Shown in pieces: positions 46,937 to 54,354 of a DNA stretch of 64,000 nt. The notes beneath the pieces were generated by a model. That model was not told where the DNA came from, made no database searches, and saw only the letters and a list, made by a program, of their open reading frames with translations. The DNA is from Natrinema salifodinae (GTDB lineage: Archaea; Halobacteriota; Halobacteria; Halobacteriales; Natrialbaceae): contig NZ_FOIS01000004.1 in the NCBI RefSeq assembly GCF_900110455.1, positions 682,001 through 746,000 of the forward strand. The letters run 5' to 3'. The position numbers were made by a program, and so were the translations under genes. Every line of letters begins with the position of its first letter. The first letter of the stretch is position 1.

Positions 46937-48310
46937 ATGTCCGCGAGCCCAGACGGTGATCGAGACCGGGACCAGGCGTCGACGGACGCGAGCGGCGACC
47001 CCGAGATCCGCGGGAGCCCGCGGCGGGGCGTTGCGGCCGCGACGCTCGGTTTCTTCGTCGGCTTCACCGGCGTCGTCCTCTACAGCCCCGTCGCCGCGGA
47101 ACTCGAGGACGCGATGGGGCTGTCCGGGCTCGCGCTCGGCCTGTTAGTCGCCGCGCCCCAACTGACCGGCTCGCTGCTCCGAATCCCCTTCGGCGCCTGG
47201 GTCGAGGACGTCGGCGCGAAGAAACCGTTTCTCACCCTGCTCGGTTCTTCCATCGTCGGCATGGCCGGCCTCTCGGCGATCCTCCTGACCGTCGGTCTCG
47301 ACGACCTGTCGGCGGCCCACTACCCGCTCGTGTTCCTGTTCGGCGCGCTGTCCGGCTGCGGCATCGCGACGTTCTCGGTCGGCTCGGCCCAGACGTCCTA
47401 CTGGTCGCCCGAAAATCGCCAGGGGACGATGCTCGCGGTGTACGCCGGCCTGGGCAACAGCTCGCCTGGACTCTTCACGCTCGTCGTTCCGTTCGCGCTC
47501 GCCGCGCTCGGGCTGACGGGCGCGTACCTCGCCTGGTTCGCCATCCTCGTCTGCGGGACGATCGCGTACGCGGCCCTGGCCGTCGACGCGCCCTCGTTCC
47601 AGTTCCGGAAGCGGGGGCTCGAGCCCGCGGCCGCGAAACGGCGCGCCGAGGCTCGGGGGCAGGAACTGTTTCCCAACGACGACGCGACGGCCTCGATCCG
47701 CCAGGCCGCGAGCATCCCGCGGACCTGGGTGCTCGTCGCGCTGTTTTTCGTCTCCTTCGGCGGCTTCCTCGCGCTCGCGACCTGGTTTCCCTCCTACTGG
47801 ACGGCCGTCCACGGGTTCGGAACGCGACGCGCCGGGACCGTCACCGCGATCTCGTTCACGCTGCTCGCGGCGCTGATCCGCGTGCCAGGCGGCGTCGTCA
47901 GCGACCGGGTCGGCGGCGAGCGGACCGCGATCGCGAGTTTCCTCCTGATCGGGATCGCCGCGGCCGGCCTGATCGCGGCCGAGACCGTCGCATCGGCACT
48001 GGCCGCGACCGTCCTGCTCGGCATCGGCATCGGCGTCGCTAACGCGGCGGTGTTCCAACTCGTCCCGACGTACGTGCCCGAAGCCGTCGGCGGCGCGTCG
48101 GGCCTGGTCGGCGGACTCGGCGCGTTCGGCGGCTTCGTTCTCCCGCCCGTACTCGGCCTCTTCGTCGACCTGCAGGGGACCGCCGGCTACGCGAACGGCT
48201 TCGTCGTCTTCCTCGGCCTGGCGGTCGTTTCGATCGGGCTCGCCGGCGGACTCTACCGAGCGCAGGTGGAGCCGATTCCGGACGACGGCCCGATTCCCGC
48301 CGACGACTGA
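46937..48310 (+). CDS. narK: NarK-type nitrate/nitrite MFS transporter
   Basis: 457 aa, twelve predicted helices. NarK-family features: ATLGFFVGFTGVVLYSPVAAELEDAMGLSGLALGLLVAAPQLTGSLLRIPFGAWVEDVGAKKPFLTLL at the N-terminus, and the nitrate-signature-like FGALSGCGIATFSVGSAQTSYWSPENRQGTMLAVYAGLGNSSPGLFTL. The second half repeats with GGFLALATWFPSYW and GLVGGLGAFGGFVLPPVLGLF. It lies 6 nt after nasA and is presumably co-transcribed, importing nitrate. The tail (PIPDDGPIPADD) is acidic. Confidence 0.92.
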   Translation: MSASPDGDRDRDQASTDASGDPEIRGSPRRGVAAATLGFFVGFTGVVLYSPVAAELEDAMGLSGLALGLLVAAPQLTGSLLRIPFGAWVEDVGAKKPFLTLLGSSIVGMAGLSAILLTVGLDDLSAAHYPLVFLFGALSGCGIATFSVGSAQTSYWSPENRQGTMLAVYAGLGNSSPGLFTLVVPFALAALGLTGAYLAWFAILVCGTIAYAALAVDAPSFQFRKRGLEPAAAKRRAEARGQELFPNDDATASIRQAASIPRTWVLVALFFVSFGGFLALATWFPSYWTAVHGFGTRRAGTVTAISFTLLAALIRVPGGVVSDRVGGERTAIASFLLIGIAAAGLIAAETVASALAATVLLGIGIGVANAAVFQLVPTYVPEAVGGASGLVGGLGAFGGFVLPPVLGLFVDLQGTAGYANGFVVFLGLAVVSIGLAGGLYRAQVEPIPDDGPIPADD

Positions 48311-48704
48311 TCGTTCGGTTTCGAGTTCTCGGTTCGCCCAATCGTCGAACTTGCCGTTGAATCGACCGCTCGTAAAGTGCGCCGGCAGCAGACCGAACCG
48401 GTGACCGCGGCCGTGATCATCGTGATCACGATCGAGACGACCCTCCGGTTCGGGATCGGAACCACACCTCGCCTTTGAAATCGCCCAGTCGACCCGTGGG
48501 GACGGTCGCGATATACGTCCTAATACAGATCATATCCCATTGGAGATGCTACGTCTGGCTCCGAAAGGCGATAGAAATAACGCATTCGTCAACGATTAGT
48601 GTTATATGGTTTAGGAACATGACGTGAAAACGTGAATCACGAGATGTTTGGCGAAGATCTTCGGGAATTCGGATTCGATCGTACGGTCAGCGAGGTGATC
48701 GCCG
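48311..48704. other. 394-bp region between narK and nirA
   Basis: Separates the nasA-narK transcript from nirA. A perfect inverted repeat CGTGATCA / TGATCACG with a TCG centre at 48412-48430 may be a terminator or operator. The nas element lies at 48575-48603, TTATAT at 48602-48607 is a TATA box, and GTGAAAA recurs at 48624. The leader ORF occupies the last 60 nt. No longer gene fits. Confidence 0.5.
48575..48603 (+). promoter_or_regulatory. shared nas element, nirA copy
   Basis: AAATAACG, eight variable bases, AACGATTAG, TGTT; 24 of 29 positions match the nasA copy and most differences are transitions. It abuts the TTATAT box at 48602-48607, so a bound protein would touch the BRE/TATA region. 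It ends 102 nt before ATG 48705. Confidence 0.6.
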
Positions 48705-48715
48705 ATGGCGCATAA
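48644..48715 (+). CDS. candidate 23-aa leader peptide of nirA
   Basis: ATG 48644 (GTG 48632 is four codons earlier) encodes MFGEDLREFGFDRTVSEVIA plus DGA, with TAA at 48713-48715, overlapping the first codons of nirA (ATG 48705) by 11 nt in another frame. About 35-40 nt lie between the TTATAT box and this ATG, a short leader. Its charged, acidic composition looks coding. Translation could couple to or limit nirA translation. Confidence 0.45.
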   Translation: MFGEDLREFGFDRTVSEVIADGA

Positions 48716-50555
48716 GAAAGAGGAGCGCAAGGAGGGCTGTTACGGCGACGAGGTCCGCGAGCGCATCCTCGAGTTCGCCGAGAACGGCGGCTACGAGGCG
48801 ATTCCGGAGGACGAACGCGAGACGTGGTTCACTCGGTTCAAGTTCTGGGGGCTGTTCCACCAGCGCGACGGGCAGGAGTCGTACTTCATGATGCGGCTGA
48901 CCAACGCCAGCGGCATCTTAGAGCCCGGTCAGCTCCGGGCCATTGGCGAGGTCGCCCGCGACTACGCGAAAGGCCCCGTCGAAAACCCCGAGTTCGGCAA
49001 CGGCTGGATCGACCTGACGACCCGTCAGTCGGTCCAGCTGCACTGGATCAAACTCGAGGACGTCCCCGAAATCTGGGAGCAACTCGAGTCGGTCGGCGTC
49101 CACTCCCGTTCTTCGGGCGGGGACACGATGCGCAACATCTCCGGCTGCCCACTCCACGGGAAGGCCGAGGAGTTCGTCGAGTCCGGGCCCCTGCTCGAGC
49201 GCTTCGAGGAGGAGCTTCGGACGGACGACGACCTGGCGAACATGCCCCGGAAGTTCAACATCAGTGTGTCGGGGTGTACGGTCGGCTGCGCGCAGGACTC
49301 GATCAACGACATCGGGTTCGAGCCGGCGACCAAGGAGATCGACGTCTCCGGCGAAGCCGGAGGCTCGTCGGATGAGTCCGACGGTGGCGAAACGGTCCGG
49401 GGCTTCAACGTCCGCATCGGCGGCGGCCTCGGCGGTCGCCAGCCCCGCGCCGCGACGCCGTTGGACGTCTTCGTCCGGCCCGAGAACGCCTACGAGGTCG
49501 GGCGCGGCTTCGTCGAACTCTACCACGACTACGGGAACCGGCAGAACCGCTCGAAGAACCGCGCCCGGTTCTTCGCCGAGGACTGGGGCATGGAAAAGAT
49601 CCGCGAGACGCTTCAGGAAGAGTACGTCGACTTCGAGATGCACACCGCCGGCGAGGACGTCCGCGAGGAGTACACCTACAACGCCGGCCGACCCGTCGAA
49701 GACGGGCAGCACGACCACGTCGGCGTCGGCGACCAGGCGGACGGGCGCAACTACGTCGGCCTGAGCGTCCCCGTCGGCCGGCTGCCGGCCGAGGACGCCG
49801 TCGAACTGGCCGATCTGGCCGACGAGTACGGCTCCGGCGAGGTTCGGCTGACCCGCCGCCAGAACCCCGTCGTCGTCGACGTCGCGGACGACGACCTCGA
49901 CGGACTGCTCGACGAACCGCTGCTCGAAGAGTACCCGCCCGAGCCGAGCCCCTTCGAGCGCGGCGCGATGGCCTGTACCGGCACCGAGTTCTGCTCGATC
50001 GCGCTGACCGAGACGAAGGCTCGGATGGCTCGGATGCTGCGCTGGCTCAACGCGAACGTCGACCTGCCCGACGACGTCGGCACGATCAAGATGCACTACT
50101 CGGGCTGTACGGCCGACTGCGGCCAGGCGATGACCGCCGACATCGGGCTACAGGGTATGCGCGCCCGCAAGGACGGCCAGATGGTCGAGGCCTTCGACAT
50201 CGGCGTCGGCGGCGGCGTCGGGGAAGATCCCTCGTTCATCGACTGGGTCCAGCAGCGCGTGCCCGCCGACGAGGCGCCGGGCGCGATCCGGAACCTGCTC
50301 GAGGCCTACGCGGCCCACCGGGAGTGCGAGACTCCGGAGGAGTCTCGAGAGGACGGTGAAGCCGTCCGGGGCCAGACGTTCCGCGAGTGGGTCGACGCGA
50401 CGGGCGAGGAACAGCTGATCGAATTCTGCGAGCCCGAGGAGACGGACTTCGAGGCGCCGTACATGGCCGACGCCAAGCAGTCCTGGTACCCCTTCGCGGA
50501 GGAGGCGTCGGCGGCCGCCGCGGCCGAGGAGTCCGCGGCGCCGTCGGACGACTGA
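48705..50555 (+). CDS. nirA: ferredoxin-nitrite reductase
   Basis: 616 aa, siroheme/[4Fe-4S] nitrite reductase built from two ferredoxin-like repeats. Repeat 1: SYFMMRLTNASGILEPGQLRAIGEVARDYAKG and SGCTVGCAQDSINDIGF. Repeat 2 holds the cofactor ligands: ACTGTEFCSIALTETK (C-x5-C) and YSGCTADCGQAMTADIGLQGMRA (C-x3-C). Reduces nitrite to ammonium with ferredoxin. Acidic, Gly/Ser-rich insertions occur after DVSG (EAGGSSDESDGGETVRG) and near residue 545, both encoded by hairpins. The C-terminal tail is Ala-rich (EEASAAAAAEESAAPSDD). Confidence 0.93.
   Translation: MAHKKEERKEGCYGDEVRERILEFAENGGYEAIPEDERETWFTRFKFWGLFHQRDGQESYFMMRLTNASGILEPGQLRAIGEVARDYAKGPVENPEFGNGWIDLTTRQSVQLHWIKLEDVPEIWEQLESVGVHSRSSGGDTMRNISGCPLHGKAEEFVESGPLLERFEEELRTDDDLANMPRKFNISVSGCTVGCAQDSINDIGFEPATKEIDVSGEAGGSSDESDGGETVRGFNVRIGGGLGGRQPRAATPLDVFVRPENAYEVGRGFVELYHDYGNRQNRSKNRARFFAEDWGMEKIRETLQEEYVDFEMHTAGEDVREEYTYNAGRPVEDGQHDHVGVGDQADGRNYVGLSVPVGRLPAEDAVELADLADEYGSGEVRLTRRQNPVVVDVADDDLDGLLDEPLLEEYPPEPSPFERGAMACTGTEFCSIALTETKARMARMLRWLNANVDLPDDVGTIKMHYSGCTADCGQAMTADIGLQGMRARKDGQMVEAFDIGVGGGVGEDPSFIDWVQQRVPADEAPGAIRNLLEAYAAHRECETPEESREDGEAVRGQTFREWVDATGEEQLIEFCEPEETDFEAPYMADAKQSWYPFAEEASAAAAAEESAAPSDD
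49346..49383. repeat. two hairpins inside nirA (first insertion)
   Basis: CTCCGGC-GAA-GCCGGAG at 49346-49362, and CGTCGGA-TGAG-TCCGACG at 49366-49383 (7-bp arms). They fall exactly on the Gly/Ser/Asp-rich linker that interrupts the reductase. Confidence 0.6.
50327..50367. repeat. two hairpins inside nirA (second insertion)
   Basis: CGAGACTCC / GGAGTCTCG with a GGA centre at 50327-50347 (9-bp arms), then GGACGG / CCGTCC with a TGAAG loop at 50351-50367. They encode ECETPEESREDGEAVRG, a polar linker before the conserved C-terminus. Confidence 0.6.
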
Positions 50556-50655
50556 GTCGACGACGCGGTCGATCGTCTCGGTCCCTTCGACGCGGTCCTC
50601 TCACTGAGCGGTCGGCGAGCGCGCACTTATTCGTTCACGGCGCGTAGACTCTCGT

Positions 50656-50940
50656 ATGCCCGAGGAGATACTCTTCGAATCCGAACGCGACCTGGACCGC
50701 GCGGAGATTGCGTCGTTGCTCCGTCGCGTCGCGGACAACTTGGACGCCGGCGAGCCGATCACGCTCGCCGCGGGCGACGACTCGGTGACGCTCGACCCGC
50801 CCGCGCGCCCGACGTTCGAGGTCAAAGCCGAACGCGAGGGGCCGACGGACGCGCCTGGCGAACTGAGCGTCGAGTTCGAACTCGAGTGGGACGAAAGCGA
50901 CGCGGACGGCGAATCGAGCGGCGGGTTACGAATCGAATAG
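50656..50940 (+). CDS. amphi-Trp domain protein
   Basis: 94 aa with the amphi-Trp pattern: EILFESERDLDRAEIASLLRRVADNLDAGEPITLAAGDDSVTL and a C-terminal strand ELSVEFELEWDE that carries the conserved Trp. This small domain is widespread in haloarchaea and some bacteria; its biochemical role is unknown. It sits 100 nt downstream of nirA on the same strand, with a CTTATTCG word near 50625-50632 that may be its own TATA box. Confidence 0.85.
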   Translation: MPEEILFESERDLDRAEIASLLRRVADNLDAGEPITLAAGDDSVTLDPPARPTFEVKAEREGPTDAPGELSVEFELEWDESDADGESSGGLRIE

Positions 50941-51066
50941 CCACTGGCCGGCAGTTCGACCCGATTTCCGACGAATTACGTGTGCCCCTTGTGGCCCTTT
51001 CCGTTTCTTCCGTTCCCGATTTCGATCGCAGTCGCGATTTTAGCGTCTTAGTCCGGCACCGCCGCG

Positions 51067-51423
51067 TCAGCGGTGCTCTCGCGTCCGCTCGTAGGCGTAG
51101 TCGAGCGCGTTCTCGAGCGATCCGGGCCCGTCGTAACTGGCCGAAAAGAGAGCCATGAACTCGCGACCGATCCGGTTGCACCGCTCGAAGGTCAGGACGG
51201 TCCTGATTCGGATCGTCTCCGAGAGGTCCAGTCCGGGGTAGCTCGTCGCGGTCAGCGCGTAGCCGGGGTGGTCCTCGCCGTCGAGCGAGGCCGGCGCGAC
51301 TTTGAGTCGGAGGTCGCCCGACTCGTGGCGATACGTCCGATACTCCATTTCTCGGTCCGTGTCGGCTGGGGTGTAGGTCCGACACTCTTCTGCGTTCCAC
51401 TCGGGCGGCACGTCGGCGTCCAT
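51067..51423 (-). CDS. hypothetical haloarchaeal protein
   Basis: 118 aa with no recognised domain. It begins MDADVPPEWNAEECRTYTPAD and has a beta-rich middle (YRHESGDLRLKVAPASLDGEDHPGYALTATSYPGLDLSETIRIRTVLTF). It ends in a helix with ALDYAYERTREHR. Two cysteines only (ECR, ERCNR). Composition is normal for the genome, so I accept it as coding. Function unknown. Confidence 0.65.
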   Translation of the reverse strand: MDADVPPEWNAEECRTYTPADTDREMEYRTYRHESGDLRLKVAPASLDGEDHPGYALTATSYPGLDLSETIRIRTVLTFERCNRIGREFMALFSASYDGPGSLENALDYAYERTREHR

Positions 51424-51678
51424 CGGTCATTGATACCGAGGCAAGGGCTACGTTCGTATCGCAATACGCAATATTACCGGACGCTAGTCCAGTACCTTCA
51501 CCAATGATGGGTTTTCTCCCGAAATCGGAATTATATTTTGGGTATGCGTTCCTGAGAGCCGAAAATAAGCGGACGATCGGCTAATTTCCTGTCGGACTGG
51601 CGTCGAATTCGTCCGGGACGGTCGCGATCGGTCGGCGGTCGTCAGCCGCGGCTATCGTCGGAAACCAGGCGGCCGATC

Positions 51679-52521
51679 TCAGTCGTCGCTCGATGACTCG
51701 GCGGCATCGGATTCCGTCTCGGGACTGACGCTCCCGGTCCGGTAGCCGTGGAGATCGAGGGTGACGTGGTCGAACCCGAGCTTCGACAGCTCCGCGCGGA
51801 CCGTCTCGACGAACTCGCGCTCCAGCGCGCGGTCGAGTTCGTCCGGCGAGACCTCGATCCGGGCGAGCCCGTCGTGGTCGCGGACACGGAACTGGTCGAA
51901 CCCCCACTGGCGCACCAGCGCCTCGGCGCGTTCGATCCGCGTGAGCCGGTCTTCCGTGACTTCGAGGCCGGTCGGAATCCGCGAGGAGAGACAGGCCATC
52001 GAGGGCTTGTCGGCGACCGAGAGGTCGTAGTGCTCGGCGATCGCTCGGACCTCCTCTTTCGTGACGTCGTGGGCCAGCAGCGGTGAGTGGACGTCAAGTT
52101 CTTCGACCGCCTGGAGGCCAGGCCGGTGGCCCGCACCCGGGTCGTCCGCGTTCGTCCCGTCGCAGACCGTGCTAACCCCCAGGCTGCGGGCGGTCTCGAG
52201 CATCTCGCCGAGTCGCATCGTCCGGCAGTGGTAGCAGCGATCGTCGTCGTTCTCGACGAACGCGTCGCTCTCGAGTTCGGAGAAGGAGACGATCTCGTGG
52301 CGGATTCCGATCTCGTCGGCGACGCGCCTGGCGTCTTCGAGTTCGGCCTCGGGGAGCGTCTCGCTCTTGGCGGTGCAGGCGACGGCGTCGTCGCCGAGCG
52401 CGTCGTGGGCGAGCGCGGCCACCGCGCTCGAGTCGACGCCACCGGAGAAGGCCACGAGGACGCCGTCGCGGGCCGCGAGATCGTCGCGGGCGGCCTCGAG
52501 TTTCGCCTCGACCGTTGTCAT
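51679..52521 (-). CDS. larE: ATP-dependent sulfur transferase LarE
   Basis: 280 aa from ATG 52521. PP-loop FSGGVDSSAVAALAH (about 24-38), C-T-A-K-S-E-T-LPEAELEDARRVADEIG, and the sulfur-insertase region KPSMACLSSRIPTGLEVTEDRL. Three cysteines are at positions typical of the cluster-bearing type: DRCYHCRTM (CxxC) and SMACLSS. LarE sulfurates the pyridinium bis-carboxylate precursor of the nickel-pincer nucleotide of lactate racemase. larB, larC and larA are not in the window, so the partner may lie elsewhere. Confidence 0.9.
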   Translation of the reverse strand: MTTVEAKLEAARDDLAARDGVLVAFSGGVDSSAVAALAHDALGDDAVACTAKSETLPEAELEDARRVADEIGIRHEIVSFSELESDAFVENDDDRCYHCRTMRLGEMLETARSLGVSTVCDGTNADDPGAGHRPGLQAVEELDVHSPLLAHDVTKEEVRAIAEHYDLSVADKPSMACLSSRIPTGLEVTEDRLTRIERAEALVRQWGFDQFRVRDHDGLARIEVSPDELDRALEREFVETVRAELSKLGFDHVTLDLHGYRTGSVSPETESDAAESSSDD

Positions 52522-52644
52522 GAACCGGAGTTCGAACCGCACGGGCAAAAGGACGTTGTCGCCAGGCGGGTCGAACGGGTCGGGTTGGCCGGACGGTTCC
52601 ACGCGACTCGCGCGGCGCGGTCGCTCACACGGCGGTCGCAGCGG

Positions 52645-53613
52645 TCAGAGGTCGACGGGCTGGCCCCGCTCGGCGCTTTCCGACAGCGCGTCGAGTGCCC
52701 GCATGTTGGCGATCGCCTCGTCGCCGTCCGTCCGCGGGGGCCGGCCGGCGGCGACGCGGTCGGCGAAGTGGTCGATTTCGAGGCGGAACTGGTCGACCGG
52801 GTCGAACGTCTCGACGCCGCGACGGCCGTCGATCCGGTACTCGAGTTGCAGTTCGCCGTCGGGCACGTCGAACGCGTTCTCGACTTCGACCCAGCCGTTG
52901 GCCGCCTCGATGCGGTAGCGCTGGACGCCCCGCGTGTCGAACCCGGACGAGACCCGACCGGTCGCGCCGTCCGCGTACTCGAGGACGCCGGTCAGCTCCG
53001 TGTCGACGCCGGCGTCGCGGGTGTCGGTCGTGCTCGCGTACGCTCGCTCCGGTTCGCCGAGGACCTGGCGAACCAGCGAAACGGCGTAGCAGCCGACGTC
53101 CATCAGGCTCCCGCCGGCCAGGTCGGGCGAGAGACGGATGTCTTCGGTCCGGTCGAGCCGGTATTTGAACGTCGCCGCCACCGAGCGCACGTCCTCGAGT
53201 TCGTCCCGGGCCAGGGCGATCGCGCGCTCGGTCCGCGGGTGATACTGGTACATGAACGCCTCCATCAGGGTCACGTCCCGCTCCGCGCAGTAGTCGACGA
53301 CGTCGCTCGCCTCCGCGGCGTCGACGGCCAGCGGCTTCTCGCAGAGCACGTCGAGTCCGGCGTCGGCCGCGCGCTTCGTCCACTCCGCGTGCAGGGCGTT
53401 CGGCAGCGGGACGTAGACGGCGTCGACGTCGGCGTTTGCGATGAGGTCGCCGTAGTCGCCGTAGGTGTCCTCGATTCCGTACTCCGCCGCGACGGTGCGC
53501 GCGTCGGCCTCGTCGCGGGAGGCGATGGCCGTCACGTCGTGGCCGCTGGCCTCGATTCCCGGAAGGAACGCCTTCTGTGCGATGCCCGCCGTACTGAGGA
53601 CGCCGAAATCCAT
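52645..53613 (-). CDS. Gfo/Idh/MocA-family oxidoreductase
   Basis: 322 aa from ATG 53613. Rossmann NAD(P)-binding N-terminus FGVLSTAGIAQKAFLPGIEASGHDVTAIASRD, the family signature VLCEKPLAVDAAEA (EKP), and a dimerisation/substrate domain with GGSLMDVGCYAVSLVRQVLG (GGGxxxDxGxH-like, Tyr-containing). It resembles haloarchaeal D-xylose 1-dehydrogenase/glucose-fructose oxidoreductase (Gfo6-like), but sugar specificity cannot be told. A TATA box lies 23-31 nt upstream, with a GTGTT-N5-AACAC dyad just downstream of it. Confidence 0.85.
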   Translation of the reverse strand: MDFGVLSTAGIAQKAFLPGIEASGHDVTAIASRDEADARTVAAEYGIEDTYGDYGDLIANADVDAVYVPLPNALHAEWTKRAADAGLDVLCEKPLAVDAAEASDVVDYCAERDVTLMEAFMYQYHPRTERAIALARDELEDVRSVAATFKYRLDRTEDIRLSPDLAGGSLMDVGCYAVSLVRQVLGEPERAYASTTDTRDAGVDTELTGVLEYADGATGRVSSGFDTRGVQRYRIEAANGWVEVENAFDVPDGELQLEYRIDGRRGVETFDPVDQFRLEIDHFADRVAAGRPPRTDGDEAIANMRALDALSESAERGQPVDL

Positions 53614-53619
53614 ACCCGT

Positions 53620-53644
53620 GTGTTTCGCGAACACGTATAAATAT
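53620..53644 (-). promoter_or_regulatory. promoter and possible operator of the Gfo/Idh gene
   Basis: TATAAATAT at 53636-53644 (minus-strand TATA, 23-31 nt before ATG 53613) directly followed by the dyad GTGTT-TCGCG-AACAC at 53620-53634. A repressor bound here would block the transcription start. The inner TTCGCGAA is an exact palindrome. Confidence 0.5.
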
Positions 53645-53731
53645 TCCAGCAGCATCGGCGAGCGGCGACCAGTAAACAGCGCGCCGGAGGGTTAAGGCGC
53701 CGTCCGTGGTAGGATTGCTATCCGGACCACT

Positions 53732-54304
53732 ATGGCTGTGTCAGATCACCTGCGACGCCTGCGTTCGATCGCCGAGACCGAAGGGCACACGAGCGAGGTC
53801 GACGAGCACTCGCGCGAGGAACACCTCGCCGACGCCGTCGGTCGCGGGATCCAGGCCGGATTCGTCGCGACGCTGATCATGACCGCGTTCCGGCTGCCGA
53901 TCCTGCGGTCGCTACCCCCGTCGGCGAACTTCTGGTCGCAGTACGTCACCGGCGACGACGACCCCGACGAGCACCCGGTCGCCGGCCTGGCCCTGCATCT
54001 GCTCTACGGGGTCAGTTCGGGCGCGGTCTTCGGCGGCCTGTTCGCCCTGTACGACGCTGGGGAGGCCATCGAGCCCGAACAGCGCGGGCTCGTCTGGGGC
54101 TCGATCTACGGCATGGTCCTCTCGGCGTTCGGCGCCCAGGTCATGCTGAAAGAACTACTCGACATCCGCCTCGACGCCGACGAACTCGCCCTCTTCCACG
54201 CCGGGCACCTGGTTTACGGCCTCTCGCTGGGCGCCTGGATCGGCTCCCGAACCGAAGGCGTCGCGGACCCGGACCGGGAGTACGAGTACGGCGACGGTAA
54301 CTGA
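53732..54304 (+). CDS. hypothetical membrane protein
   Basis: 190 aa. A charged N-terminus (about 1-35) precedes four membrane segments: IQAGFVATLIMTAF, VAGLALHLLYGVSSGAVFGGLFALYDAG, GLVWGSIYGMVLSAFGAQVML and LFHAGHLVYGLSLGAWIG. Glycine-rich GxxxG patterns suggest tight helix packing. Conserved-looking in haloarchaea; function unknown. Divergent from the Gfo/Idh gene. Confidence 0.75.
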   Translation: MAVSDHLRRLRSIAETEGHTSEVDEHSREEHLADAVGRGIQAGFVATLIMTAFRLPILRSLPPSANFWSQYVTGDDDPDEHPVAGLALHLLYGVSSGAVFGGLFALYDAGEAIEPEQRGLVWGSIYGMVLSAFGAQVMLKELLDIRLDADELALFHAGHLVYGLSLGAWIGSRTEGVADPDREYEYGDGN

Positions 54305-54354
54305 CGGACGCGGCGCGGCTCGAGACGCGGCCGCCGCCCGCCGTCGACGATCGG

